36,644 nt of DNA from Bacteroidales bacterium. GTDB lineage: Bacteria; Bacteroidota; Bacteroidia; Bacteroidales; UBA932. The position numbers and the translations under genes were made by a program. The notes under the pieces are model-generated. The model saw only the letters and a program-made list of their open reading frames with translations. It was not told the origin of the DNA and searched no databases. Location: positions 1-36,644 of the forward strand of contig JAEETP010000012.1 in the NCBI GenBank assembly GCA_016290415.1, in the 5' to 3' direction. This document shows, piece after piece, positions 16,942 to 27,700 of the stretch (positions are counted from its first letter, which is position 1; each line of letters starts with the position of its first letter).

Positions 16942-18250
16942 CGCTTTTGCAAGGACATATATACAGTTGGATTCCATAACCAAGGCAACCGTTTCGCTGC
17001 ACGCAGAGGGCGTGAGCAACGACGAGCTGGCCAGTGTGGCCGGACGCCTTGCGCAGGTGGTGAAAATCAAAGGTGACTCCGTGACCCTGCAGGTGTTTGC
17101 AGGCACCGAGGGTATCCCCACTGACGCCGAGGTCAAGTTCTTTGGCGAGGCCCCCTCGCTCAAGGTGAGCGACGAACTCTCCGGACGTTTCTTCAACGCC
17201 TACGGCGACCCCATTGACGGCGGTCCCAGGGTAGAAGGCGAGAAGCGTTTCATCGGAGGTCCCTCCGTGAACCCCTACAAGAGGGAGCAGCCTTCGCAGC
17301 TGATTCCCACAGGCATCGCCGGCATCGACCTTAACAACACGCTGGTGTCGGGCCAGAAGATTCCGTTCTTCGCCGACCCCGACCAGCCGTACAACCAGGT
17401 TATGGCGCAGGTGGCCCTCCGTGCCGATGTGGACAAGATTATCCTGGGCGGTATGGGTCTGAGCAACGATGACTACCTGTACTTCAAACAGGCGTTTGAG
17501 GCTGCCGGCGCGCTGAACAAGATCATCAGCTTTGTGAACACCACCGACCAGCCGCCTGTAGAGCGTCTGCTGATTCCCGATATGGTGCTCACCGCAGCCG
17601 AATACTTTGCCGTGGACAAGCACGAGAAAGTGCTGGTGCTGCTCACCGATATGACGCTGTATGCCGATGCGCTGTGTATCGTCTCCAACCGTATGGACCA
17701 GATTCCTTCAAAGGACTCTATGCCCGGTTCGCTCTATTCCGACCTGGCCAAGATCTACGAGAAGGCCGTGCAGCTGCCCGACGGCGGTTCCATCACCATC
17801 ATTGCGGTCACAACCCTCAACGACGGTGACATTACCCACGCCATCCCCGACAACACCGGTTATATCACAGAAGGCCAGTTGTTCCTGCGTATGGACACTG
17901 ACACAGGAAAGGTCATTATTGACCCGTTCCGCAGCCTTTCCCGTCTGAAACAGCTGGTTCAGAACAAGAAGACCCGCGAGGACCATAGTGCGGTGATGAA
18001 CACCGCCGTGCGTCTCTATGCCGATGCCGCCAACGCCAAGACCAAACTGGAAAACGGTTTTGACCTTAGCGACTACGACAAGCGTTGCCTGGAATACGCC
18101 AAGGAATATTCGGTGAAACTGCTTGCGATAGACGTAAATATCTCCATAGAGGAGATGCTGGACACCGCCTGGGGCCTCTTCAGGAAATATTTCTCCAAGA
18201 CAGAGACTGGTATCAAGGAATCTTTGACAGAAAAGTACTGGAAAGAGTAG
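16928..18250 (+). CDS. atpB/ntpB: V-type ATPase regulatory subunit B
   Basis: 440 residues. The non-catalytic partner of subunit A in the A3B3 hexamer: it lacks a P-loop, as expected, having SGQKIPFFADPDQPYNQ in the corresponding region (about 140). LLTDMTLYADALCIVSNRMD (about 238) and the PDNTGYITEGQLFLRMDTD segment are typical of B subunits. It is translated from an ATG inside the end of the A gene, and the D gene starts 4 bases after its stop. Confidence 0.96.
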   Translation: MATNNAFARTYIQLDSITKATVSLHAEGVSNDELASVAGRLAQVVKIKGDSVTLQVFAGTEGIPTDAEVKFFGEAPSLKVSDELSGRFFNAYGDPIDGGPRVEGEKRFIGGPSVNPYKREQPSQLIPTGIAGIDLNNTLVSGQKIPFFADPDQPYNQVMAQVALRADVDKIILGGMGLSNDDYLYFKQAFEAAGALNKIISFVNTTDQPPVERLLIPDMVLTAAEYFAVDKHEKVLVLLTDMTLYADALCIVSNRMDQIPSKDSMPGSLYSDLAKIYEKAVQLPDGGSITIIAVTTLNDGDITHAIPDNTGYITEGQLFLRMDTDTGKVIIDPFRSLSRLKQLVQNKKTREDHSAVMNTAVRLYADAANAKTKLENGFDLSDYDKRCLEYAKEYSVKLLAIDVNISIEEMLDTAWGLFRKYFSKTETGIKESLTEKYWKE

Positions 18251-18254
18251 GCAA

Positions 18255-18863
18255 ATGGCCATTAAATATCAATATAACAAGACGTCGCTCACGGAGCTCG
18301 GCCGCCAGCTGAAGATCCGCACCCGCGCGCTGCCCACCCTCAAAAACAAAGAGAGTGCGCTGCGGGCAGAGGTGAAGCACGCCAAGGAGAGGGCCGAAGA
18401 GCTTTCTGGAGAATACCAGAAAGCCCTGGAGAGTTACGACTATATGGCCTCTCTCTGGAACGAGTTTGAGCCGGGCCTGATAACCATAGACGGCGTGGAA
18501 CTGGATGTGGTCAAGGTGGCGGGCGTCAAGACTCCGCACCTGAAGTCCATAAACTATTCCGTGAAGCCTTTCGACGCCTTTGCCAAGCCGATGTGGTATA
18601 CCGACGGCGTGGAAATCCTCAAGAACCTGGCCCAGATAGGCATAGAAAGCCAGATCCTGCTGGAAAAGGCCCGTATCCTGGACTACCAGCGCAAGAAAAC
18701 CACCCAGAAGGTGAATCTGTACGAAAAGGTGCAGATTCCCGGCTATCAGGAGGCTATGCGCAAGATCAAGAGATTTATGGAGGATGAGGAGAATATCTCC
18801 AAGGCCTCCCAGAAGATAGTAAAGACCCGCCACGCGGCGGAAGAAGAGGAGGAGCAGCTATGA
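18255..18863 (+). CDS. atpD/ntpD: V-type ATPase central-stalk subunit D
   Basis: 202 residues. N- and C-terminal helices (about 1-60 and 135-185) that would pair as the antiparallel coiled coil of the rotor shaft, with a short middle domain. Typical D-subunit features are NKTSLTELGRQLKIRTRALP near the start and a late RILDYQRKKTTQKVNLYEK helix. The tail is Glu-rich (AAEEEEEQL). It transmits rotation between the A3B3 head and the membrane ring. It overlaps the I-subunit gene by 4 bases (ATGA). Confidence 0.92.
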   Translation: MAIKYQYNKTSLTELGRQLKIRTRALPTLKNKESALRAEVKHAKERAEELSGEYQKALESYDYMASLWNEFEPGLITIDGVELDVVKVAGVKTPHLKSINYSVKPFDAFAKPMWYTDGVEILKNLAQIGIESQILLEKARILDYQRKKTTQKVNLYEKVQIPGYQEAMRKIKRFMEDEENISKASQKIVKTRHAAEEEEEQL

Positions 18864-20626
18864 TAGAGAGAATGACCAAATATTCCTTTATCCTGCTCAG
18901 TGCAGACAAGGAGAAATTCCTGGCCGACCTGGCCGAGATGGGCGTGGTGGACATCACCCGCTCTACCAAGCCGGTGGACGGCGAATCGGCTGCGATACTG
19001 GCCCAGGCGGCCGGCATCAAGCAGCAGATGGCAAATCTGGAGGCGGAGACCAGCGACGAACTGGTAAAAATCCGCGAGGAACTTCAGGCAGAGAAAAAGA
19101 AATATGATGCAGCCCTGCCCTGGGGCGAGTTTTCTGCCGATGCCATAGAGGCTCTGCGCGGCCGCGGTATGGAGATTCATTTCCATCAGATTGCTGCCAA
19201 GAGATTTGATCCCGAATGGGAAAACGAGGTGCCGCTGCAGGTGATTTCAGAGCACAAGGGCACCAAATATTTCACCACCGTACTCCCCGAGTCGGAGAAA
19301 ATGCCCGCATTCCTGGCAGGCAGCGAGATTGCCGCGCCCAAGGCCTCCGCATCGCAGATTCAGCTTCGCGTTAAGGAGCTCGAGCAGGAAGAGGCCAAGT
19401 GCCTGGAAGAAATCAGGGCTGCCAAGGACCGCGATATGCCTCTTCTGGAGAAGGAGTACGACAAGATTATGGGCCGTCTGGACCACTATCTGGCAGGTGT
19501 TGCGGCAGACAATGCCGCAGAGGACACCCTCTCTGTGTTCGTGGGCTTTGCCCCCAGCACAGAAGACGAGCGTCTGGAAAAGGAGATGGCCCGTCTGGAC
19601 GCCTTCTGCATCAAAGAGAAGACCCGTCCGGAGGACAACCCTCCCATCAAGCTGAAAAACACCAAGTTCGCCCGTGAATTCGAGCGCATCACCGGAATGT
19701 ACGGCCTGCCGGTATACGACGAGGCCGATCCGACCCCTATGATATCCATATTCTTCCTGCTGTTCTTTGCAATGTGTATGGGCGATGCCGGCTACGGCCT
19801 GGTGCTGATACTGGCGGGCATAGCAATAGCAAAGGGATGGCTCAAGATAGGGATGTTCAAGGGAATGGGCACGCTTATCACCATTCTGGGCGTGGCTACT
19901 ACCATAGTGGGCCTGGTGCTGGGCACCGCGTTTGGCATTGACCTGCGCACCGCCGCCTGGGTTCCCGAGTGGATGCACAAGATTATGCTGCCGGCCAAGT
20001 TCCCCGGCACCACTTACGACTACGGTATGGTGCTCTCCATCATCATCGGTATCTTCCATCTCGTTTTGGCGATGACTGTCAAGGCGGTGATGTTCACCAA
20101 GCGCTTCGGCTTCAAGGAGGCTGTGAGCGCCTGGGGCTGGCTGATACTGATTGTGGGCGGCATAGCCATTGCCCTGCTCACGCTGGGCGGCATATTCTCG
20201 CCCAATGTGACCCGCTGGGCCATCATTATAGTGGGGGCGCTGTCGTTCCTGGGAATATTCCTGTTCAACAAGCCGGGCCGCAACCCGCTGATCAATATCG
20301 GCGCCGGTCTCTGGGACACTTACCAGACCGCAACCGGCCTGCTGGGCGACGTGCTCAGTTACATCCGTCTCTACGCCCTGGGCCTCGCCGGCGGTATGCT
20401 TGGCGGCGCCTTCAATACCCTTGGCACTATGGTGCTGGGCGACGGCGGCGTTGGGCGCTGGATAGCATTCGTTTTGATATTACTGATAGGTCACACCCTG
20501 AATCTGCTGATGTGCTGCCTGGGTGCGTTTGTACACCCTCTGCGACTCAACTTCCTGGAGTATTTCAAGAACAGCGGCTACGAAGGTATGGGCGCCAAAT
20601 ACAACCCATTGAAAAATAATAACTAA
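18860..20626 (+). CDS. atpI/ntpI: V-type ATPase membrane subunit I (a-type)
   Basis: 588 residues, short for subunit I but complete. The cytosolic N-terminal half (about 1-290) with coiled-coil segments attaches to the peripheral stalks; the C-terminal half has about seven or eight membrane helices starting near PTPMISIFFLLFFAMCMGDAGYG. The arginine needed for ion transfer is expected within DVLSYIRLYALGLAGGMLGG (about 495-515). The start ATG at 18860 overlaps the D stop. It forms the ion half-channels against the K ring. Confidence 0.95.
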   Translation: MIERMTKYSFILLSADKEKFLADLAEMGVVDITRSTKPVDGESAAILAQAAGIKQQMANLEAETSDELVKIREELQAEKKKYDAALPWGEFSADAIEALRGRGMEIHFHQIAAKRFDPEWENEVPLQVISEHKGTKYFTTVLPESEKMPAFLAGSEIAAPKASASQIQLRVKELEQEEAKCLEEIRAAKDRDMPLLEKEYDKIMGRLDHYLAGVAADNAAEDTLSVFVGFAPSTEDERLEKEMARLDAFCIKEKTRPEDNPPIKLKNTKFAREFERITGMYGLPVYDEADPTPMISIFFLLFFAMCMGDAGYGLVLILAGIAIAKGWLKIGMFKGMGTLITILGVATTIVGLVLGTAFGIDLRTAAWVPEWMHKIMLPAKFPGTTYDYGMVLSIIIGIFHLVLAMTVKAVMFTKRFGFKEAVSAWGWLILIVGGIAIALLTLGGIFSPNVTRWAIIIVGALSFLGIFLFNKPGRNPLINIGAGLWDTYQTATGLLGDVLSYIRLYALGLAGGMLGGAFNTLGTMVLGDGGVGRWIAFVLILLIGHTLNLLMCCLGAFVHPLRLNFLEYFKNSGYEGMGAKYNPLKNNN

Positions 20627-20634
20627 TAAAATAA

Positions 20635-21066
<432 letters not shown>

Positions 21067-21127
21067 TTCTTTTACCCTTGAGCACGGCTCCGCCTCTATT
21101 AGGCTGATAGTCAGTTTGTCTGCTAAA

Positions 21128-21177
21128 ACAATGTGCTCATCCCGCTGTCCGATAGCGGAATGAGCACATTGTTGTTC
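21128..21177 (+). terminator. Long hairpin terminator after the V-ATPase operon
   Basis: ACAATGTGCTCAT (21128-21140) pairs perfectly with ATGAGCACATTGT (21160-21172); after one mismatch, five more pairs (CCGCT/AGCGG) close a 7-base loop. A T-rich tail (TGTTGTTCTAT) follows. Located about 60 bases past the stop of the K gene. Confidence 0.75.
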
Positions 21178-21684
21178 TATACACTATGCTGTGGACGTTA
21201 TTGCTGTGCTCAACTGTTAAAGAACACTGATATCTTACCTTACTTGAAGGGGATGAGGGCTGTCGGGGATGGTGCTTTTCTTAACGCTGCGCGTTTAACC
21301 GCTTCAAAGCTCCTTTTCGCTTGACTCCTCCTTTTACGGATGCCTTGAAGGCACCCGTAACGTCGTCGACAATCTCAATTAGTGACGCTCGCCTTGCTCG
21401 CGCCCCTAACCGGAGCTTGTGATGCTGACGCGCAGCTAAAAAGCACAATATCCCCGGCAGCACTCAATCCCTTCAAGCTTCGGGTATTATCTGCTCGGGG
21501 CATCACGACATTCGCAGGTTGCGGACATGTGCCCTTCAGGGCATTCTGACGGCTATTGCTGCAACCTGCGCGGCGATTTGGCCTCACAGGTCGCACAAAC
21601 ATGCTCCACAACCCTCCCAGAAGTGTCCTTGCTACCTGTGAATTTCGTATTGCTGTTGTGACAGTACGGTCGCATTGCATTCCG
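21178..21684. other. Palindrome-rich stretch without a supported gene
   Basis: Between the V-ATPase terminator and the Rhs promoter I find no convincing gene. Visible structure: TTAACGC/GCGTT hairpin near 21280, an imperfect 23-bp palindrome near 21338-21360 (ACGGATGCCTT mirrored by AAGGCACCCGT), CGCAGGTTGC (21513-21522) mirrored by GCAACCTGCG (21561-21570), and TGCCC-TTCA-GGGCA (21530-21543) nested inside it. Open frames of 60-100 codons exist on both strands. The only mildly suggestive one is the minus-strand ORF from 21735 (separate entry). Confidence 0.6.
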
Positions 21685-21735
21685 TTTGGGATTGCCGTAA
21701 TAATTCCATAACTTTGATAAAAGTCCCGTTGTCAT
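21553..21735 (-). CDS. Doubtful 60-aa ORF divergent from the Rhs gene, weak zinc-ribbon look
   Basis: An open frame on the minus strand whose ATG (21735-21733) overlaps the start codon of the Rhs gene. The translation contains PYCHNSNTKFTGSKDTSG and VEHVCATCEAKSP, which loosely recalls a CxxC...CxxC zinc ribbon of transposase or Lar type, but the first Cys pair is incomplete and there is no ribosome binding site or promoter evidence. It passes through the Rhs promoter and a hairpin. It may be a degraded relic or chance. Confidence 0.2.
   Translation of the reverse strand: MTTGLLSKLWNYYGNPKRNAMRPYCHNSNTKFTGSKDTSGRVVEHVCATCEAKSPRRLQQ
21685..21716 (+). promoter_or_regulatory. Near-ideal Bacteroidota promoter of the Rhs/Tc-like gene
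   Basis: TTTG at 21685-21688, a 20-base spacer, and TAACTTTG at 21709-21716 reproduce the -33/-7 arrangement (TTTG-N19-21-TAnnTTTG) of the primary sigma factor of Bacteroidota. Transcription would start around 21722-21726, giving a leader of about ten bases before the ATG at 21734. It is the only promoter in the window where both elements and the spacing fit. Confidence 0.8.
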
Positions 21736-24700
21736 GAAATCTCGTATTTTATTGTCGCTGCTGGCACTCTTGTTGAGTGGTAGTGTCTCTGCGCAGACAA
21801 ACCACTTTCAGTATTCGCACGATACTCTTGGGAATCGAGTTTCGAGAGTATATCAAGGAGCGCGGCAAAGAAGTATGCCAAATGTTGATACGAGTAGGCT
21901 TATCAATGCAGAACTTGCTGATGATTCAAGTGATGACGGGCGGCAGCCATCTTATAAGTATACGGAGAAAGACACCGTCAAGATAAGTCCTTTCATCAAG
22001 ACTCAAGCCGAGAAAGATGCATACCAAGATTCAATGATGGCCGAAGTTATGAAACTGCGGCCTTTGCCTGTTGGAAGGGACATTCGGGACATGACGGATT
22101 ATTCAGTAGGGGCCATTCCTCTGGACTATGGCGTCTCGGGCTCGGGAGCGAGGACATACTCCGTTCCCATCTTCACCGCCCCTGACGTCAATTATGCACC
22201 ATCTCTTTCTTTGGTCTACAACAGTCAGGGCGGCTACGGCTATATGGGATATGGATGGGACATTGCAGGGCTCTCAGAAATCACCCTCTCAAGCAAGACA
22301 ACATACTGGGATGGGGTAATTGAAGCCCCTGACTCGTCCGACAGGGATGGTGTATTCTCTTTGGACGGGGTCCGGCTGGTAACCAATTTAGATCCAGCCA
22401 CGTCTGCTTCCTATCCTCTGGTTACTGCCACCGGACATATTCTCGTGGCACCACACAGGGGACTGAGCGGATATATTAACTCTTTTACCGCCCTATATCC
22501 CGACGGTGCCACCGCCGTCTACGGCATGTCCGTAGACAACAGGTTCACGATGCCCGTCTATCCCGTAGTAAGTACGACCAACATCAACGGAGACAGGATA
22601 GAATATACTTATACGTTTACTCCCAACTTCGACGAAGATGCCCGACCGACGCTTACGGGCGTTCGCTACGGGTTCGATGCCGCCGGAAATGCCTCGGCCA
22701 GCATCATCTTCTCGAGCAACATCTCGTACAGCGGTGTTTTCGGATATTACGCAGGCCGCAAAATGACTCGAAAACCTATTATTTCTACCATTACATCAAA
22801 GTCTGGCGGAGTTAACCTTTATACTTATTCGTTTTCCAATATATTTCCTGCCTCTATTAACGCTTCCCTACTGACGTCGATATCAGTAACAAATTCATCC
22901 GGCGAGTCCTTGCCGCCACTTACGTTTACCTATGGCTATGACAATGACACTCCGTCTGGTACCAGCCATCTTCAGCTGGCGGATTCGATAACTCTTCAGA
23001 GAGGCATCACCACAAACCCGATTTTCCGCCGCGGCAAGTTTGTGCCGGGGAGTTACGATGACGGCCTTGTGGGCTATGCGGGGATCAACAACTACACCCA
23101 GATAGGATATCATAAGTACGCATATAGTTATCCAGCCGACTCTATTTTGGCCTTCATCCCCAGCCTGACCAATCCCGATGTCCGCTTCTCCATATCACCT
23201 CCGTCTGGTTTTCTAACAGCAGAAGCCGTGGACGTAGATGGAGACGGAGTGGATGAGATGGTAATCGTCAGTTGTCTATCAACCAACAACGACGGGTCCC
23301 GTATAAAAATATCTGTCTGGAAATATAACCCCTTATCCGCGAACAATGTCACAGTAACGAGTTTCGAAGTAACTCTCAAAGGCCGTATCTACAACGGCAT
23401 CCACTACAGCCCGAGCCAGCGTGCTTTCCGCTGGGGCGACTTCCGCGGCGACGGTACCACCCAGATGCTGGCAATGTGCTACAGTAAAAACTGCTATGAA
23501 TACGGGCAGACGAGTTGGACCAGTCTGGTTGACCTGGCAACCGGCGAATTGCTCGACGAAATAGGCACGCAGCCAGTCACCTTTAATCAGGACAGGAGAA
23601 TTGTGTGTCAAGACATCGATGGCGATGGCCGAACTGAACTGTGCATCGCTGCTGTTGATAGGATGTATGTATACCGATATGAAAACGATGAGCTGGCAGA
23701 TGACGGTTGGATAAACGTAATCCATTCGGATATCATTGATACCGATCGCTCATATTTCGCGGACATAAACGCCGACGGCTACATTGACATCATACAGGCG
23801 TCCCATTATGATGACAGGTGGTATTTCCACTACAATACCGGCATAGGATTTGCCCAGACAGATACGATGCACATCTGCAACTACCAGGCGGATGACAGGT
23901 TCATGTTCATGGACATAGACCGGGACGGATATCCTGACTTGGTGCAGCTGAGGGACTCGGACATCTTATATTACAGAAACATCAATGGCGTTGGTTTCAG
24001 CTACTACAGCACCACAGCCACCGCCATCCCCGATAATGCCGTGTTACTTCCGCCCAACGTTGTCGAACACTCCGCCATGAGCAGTTTCGTGACTGTCTAC
24101 GGGAAGTATGTGCGCATTTACGATTACACGTCCTACGTTCCTCCCCTCCGCCACCTGGTCCAGTCCTGCGACAGCTTCGGCAAGATTGTGCGCAACACCT
24201 ACGGCTACCTTCCCAAATCTAGCACATACTGGACCGGCAACACCACGGTAAGCGCCGACGACGGCTACCAGCTGCGCGTGCTGCCGATATATGTCCTTAC
24301 AGGTGCCAAGGGGTTCATGTCCGAGACTGCCACTACGCCATCGGGGCTTCAGGAAACCTATTCATGGTATGACGGAGTTGTTCATACCCAAGGCCTGGGG
24401 TTCTGCGGATTCGCCAAGACGCAGACATCCTCCAACCTGGACGGCGTTTACCACAATACCATCAGTGTGTACAACCCGCAGAAGAGGGGCGTACTAATGA
24501 GCGTGTCGCTGTATTCGCGTTACATCAATCATGGACCACTGGCCACAACCACATATTCGTACGACAACAACACCTTCAATGGAAAGCTTGCTCCTCGCCT
24601 GACACAGACGGATGTGACGCAGTCCATCGACGGTGTCCTGAGCACGACAACATATACATACAGGAGCGGCAACTTCGACTTCCCAACCAAGGTCACCACG

Positions 24701-27700
24701 TTGAAGAGCTGCACATTGAACGGAGCGCAGGTCATCACAAAAGATATCGTCGAGACGACATATCAGCACAGCAACACACCGACGAGATATGTGCTCGGCA
24801 TAGTGTCATCGCAGGACTCGTTCCACGACCGCGACGGGGATGGCATCAGCAAGATGGGAGAACGTGTCGTCTATACTCGCGACACATTGTTCCGGCCAAT
24901 AACGCAGCATACATACAGGCTGGAGCGGGCATCCGACAATTCACAGCCAACAGCGCATCTATCTTCCACCGACCGCTGGCAGTATGACAGCCACGGCAAC
25001 GTCATCCGCGAGGAGTCGGCACCGTCAGGCTCAATGGTCTTCACAGGAAAGTCGTATGCTTATGATAACTCGGGGAGACATCTTATATCGTCAACCGACG
25101 CCCTTGGACATACCACGACATACTCAGGTTTCGACCAATACGGCAATCCGTCCATCGTCACGAACCACAAGGGCCAGCTTACGCATTCATATCGCGACGG
25201 ATGGGGCCGTGTGACCCGCACCGTACATCCCGACGGGACGGTTGATTCACTTGCGCGCGCCTGGGGCGGCAGCGGCGTCTACAGGGAGACATCCACATCT
25301 TCTGGAGCGCCCGACGTCATCATCGACTACGATGCCGCATGCCGGGAGGTGCTGCACGCCAAGAGACGCTTCGACGGCCAGTGGCAGAAGGTCGCAACGC
25401 AGTACGACCAGCGGGGCCATCGGAAGAAGGTGTCACTGCCATACCGAGGGACCTCTCCTACATATTGGACCACTTACACCTACGATGAATATGGCAGGCT
25501 AGGACTTGTATCCGAGCCGTCCGGACGCATGACACGGTGGAAACGCACCGGTACCACCGTCACCGAGACAAAGGACAATATCAAGACGACAAGGAAGACT
25601 GGGCCCGACGGGGAGCTGCGCATAGCGGCTGACTCCCTATCCACGGTGACATACTTCTACCGTGACGACGGACAGCCGATGCTGGTTGGCAAGACCGGGT
25701 TGCCGGCGACCACCTTCACCTACGACACCCTCGGTAGAAGGACGTCCATAGTCGACCCTTCCGCCGGAACGCGCAGCACATCGTATGCCACCAATGCGAA
25801 CGGTACGTCCACTATAACGGAATCCAATGCCTTGGGCAGCATCGCCACCCACTACGACAGTCTGGGCCGAATGTCATCCATAATACGCCCCGACTTCAAC
25901 ACATCGTTTACATATGACACATGCGGTCGCCTTGTCTCCAAGATATCCACCAACGGCACACTCTCACGCTACACTTACGATGCATACGACCGTCCTCTCA
26001 GCGTAAAGGACTCCGTCCCCGGCGGCAGGTGGCTACAGAAGGCTTTCATCTATGACACCTACGGCAGGACATCGTCGGTGTCCTACACCAACCACAACGG
26101 ATATATCACATCAGAACTTTACTATTACGCAAACGGACACAACTACAAAACCACATTGCCGGACGGCACGGTGATATACCAGCTCAGCGCAGAGAACGAC
26201 CTGGGGCAGCCTACGGCAGCGACCTCCGGAGGAGTGACACGCACCTATGGCTACACCGAGTACGGTCTGCCGACCTTCCGCAAACTGAACGGCGGTGCGC
26301 TGATGGACCACAGCTACACGTTCGATGCAACAACCGGCAACCTGCTGTCACGCTCGCGGACCTACGGCGGCAACACCACGACGGAGAACTTCTCATACGA
26401 CAATCTGGGAAGACTCACAAGTGCGGCAAACAACAATATCACCTACGACACCAACAATAACATCACCTCGATGGGCGGCATGGGGACGATGGCCTATCAG
26501 GATGGTGACCATCCCTACAGGATAACCGACCTCTACGCCACTTCTACATCTCCGATGGGCACGGCGCAGCAGAGTGTCACATACACAGCATACGACAGGC
26601 CATCTACTATAGTACAGGGCGACAAATCCGCTTCTTTCACCTACGATGCCGACCATGACAGGGTCAGGACGCACATCACTCGCTGGGGAGAGAACATAGA
26701 TCGCTACTACATAGGCGGCCGCTACGAGATAAACGACGACGTGATGGACGGCCTGTCGGAGTGGCTCTATCTGGGCGGCGACGCATACACAGCGCCTATG
26801 GTGCTCTTCAAAGGACAGAACTGGACGCAGTGGCAACCCTACGTCATAGGCCGCGACTATCTGGGCAGCATCAATGTACTTGCAATAAGCGGCGCGCTGC
26901 AGAGCGGTGGCAACTTCGATGCCTGGGGCAGGGGTTCGACATCGTTCTACATCAACCGCGGCTGGTGCGGCCACGAACACCTGGAGGACTTCGGCCTCAT
27001 CAATATGAACGCTCGCCTCTACGACCCCGTCCTCGGCCGCTTCCTCTCTCCCGACCCGTACGTCCAGTCGCCGGATTTCCCCGGGAACTTCAACAGATAC
27101 TCGTACTGCCTGAATAATCCGCTGAAGTATAACGACCGAACTGGAGAATTGTTTGGAATAGACGACGCGATTCTTATTGCAGCCGCAGGCGCTATTATCG
27201 GAGGTGTTGTAGGTGGATACCAAGGCTATAAGCTGGGTAAGGCAAATGGTGCGACTGGTGATGAGATGTTTGGCTACATTTATTGCGGGGTGCTGATAGG
27301 ATGCACGTCTGCTATGATAGGTGGTTATGTCGGGGCAGCCGTAGCACCAATGGTCGCAGCTGCCGGTTATGGCGGATTCTTAGGGGGCGCTTTTACTGGA
27401 GCCTTTTCTGGAGCGGCTGCGGGTGCGGTCAACGGACTTGGATTTGGCGCGTTATCAACCGGGACTATCGATGGTGCAATTAACGCTGGCGCCCAAGGAA
27501 TGGCACTCGGCATCTTTTCAGGAGCAGCTATGGGAGGAGCCATACAAGGCGTCGCAGCGAAAGTAAATGGGAAGTCGTTCTGGACGGGGAAAGAGCCTCG
27601 CCCTACAATAGAACTATCGCAGCAAACTGTGAGAAATGACAGCCCCATCAAAATCCGTAAACCGACGATTCCTAAAGCTTCTAATCTTAATGAGCCTATA

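Noticed and set aside
16928-18250. Missing P-loop in the B subunit taken as a defect
   Set aside because: Non-catalytic B subunits of V-type ATPases normally lack it.
21375-21680. Minus-strand frame of 101 codons in the palindrome-rich spacer
   Set aside because: It spans several hairpins, has no promoter or recognisable domain, and its composition is Ser/Arg/Ala-rich as in chance frames; kept only as part of the spacer description.
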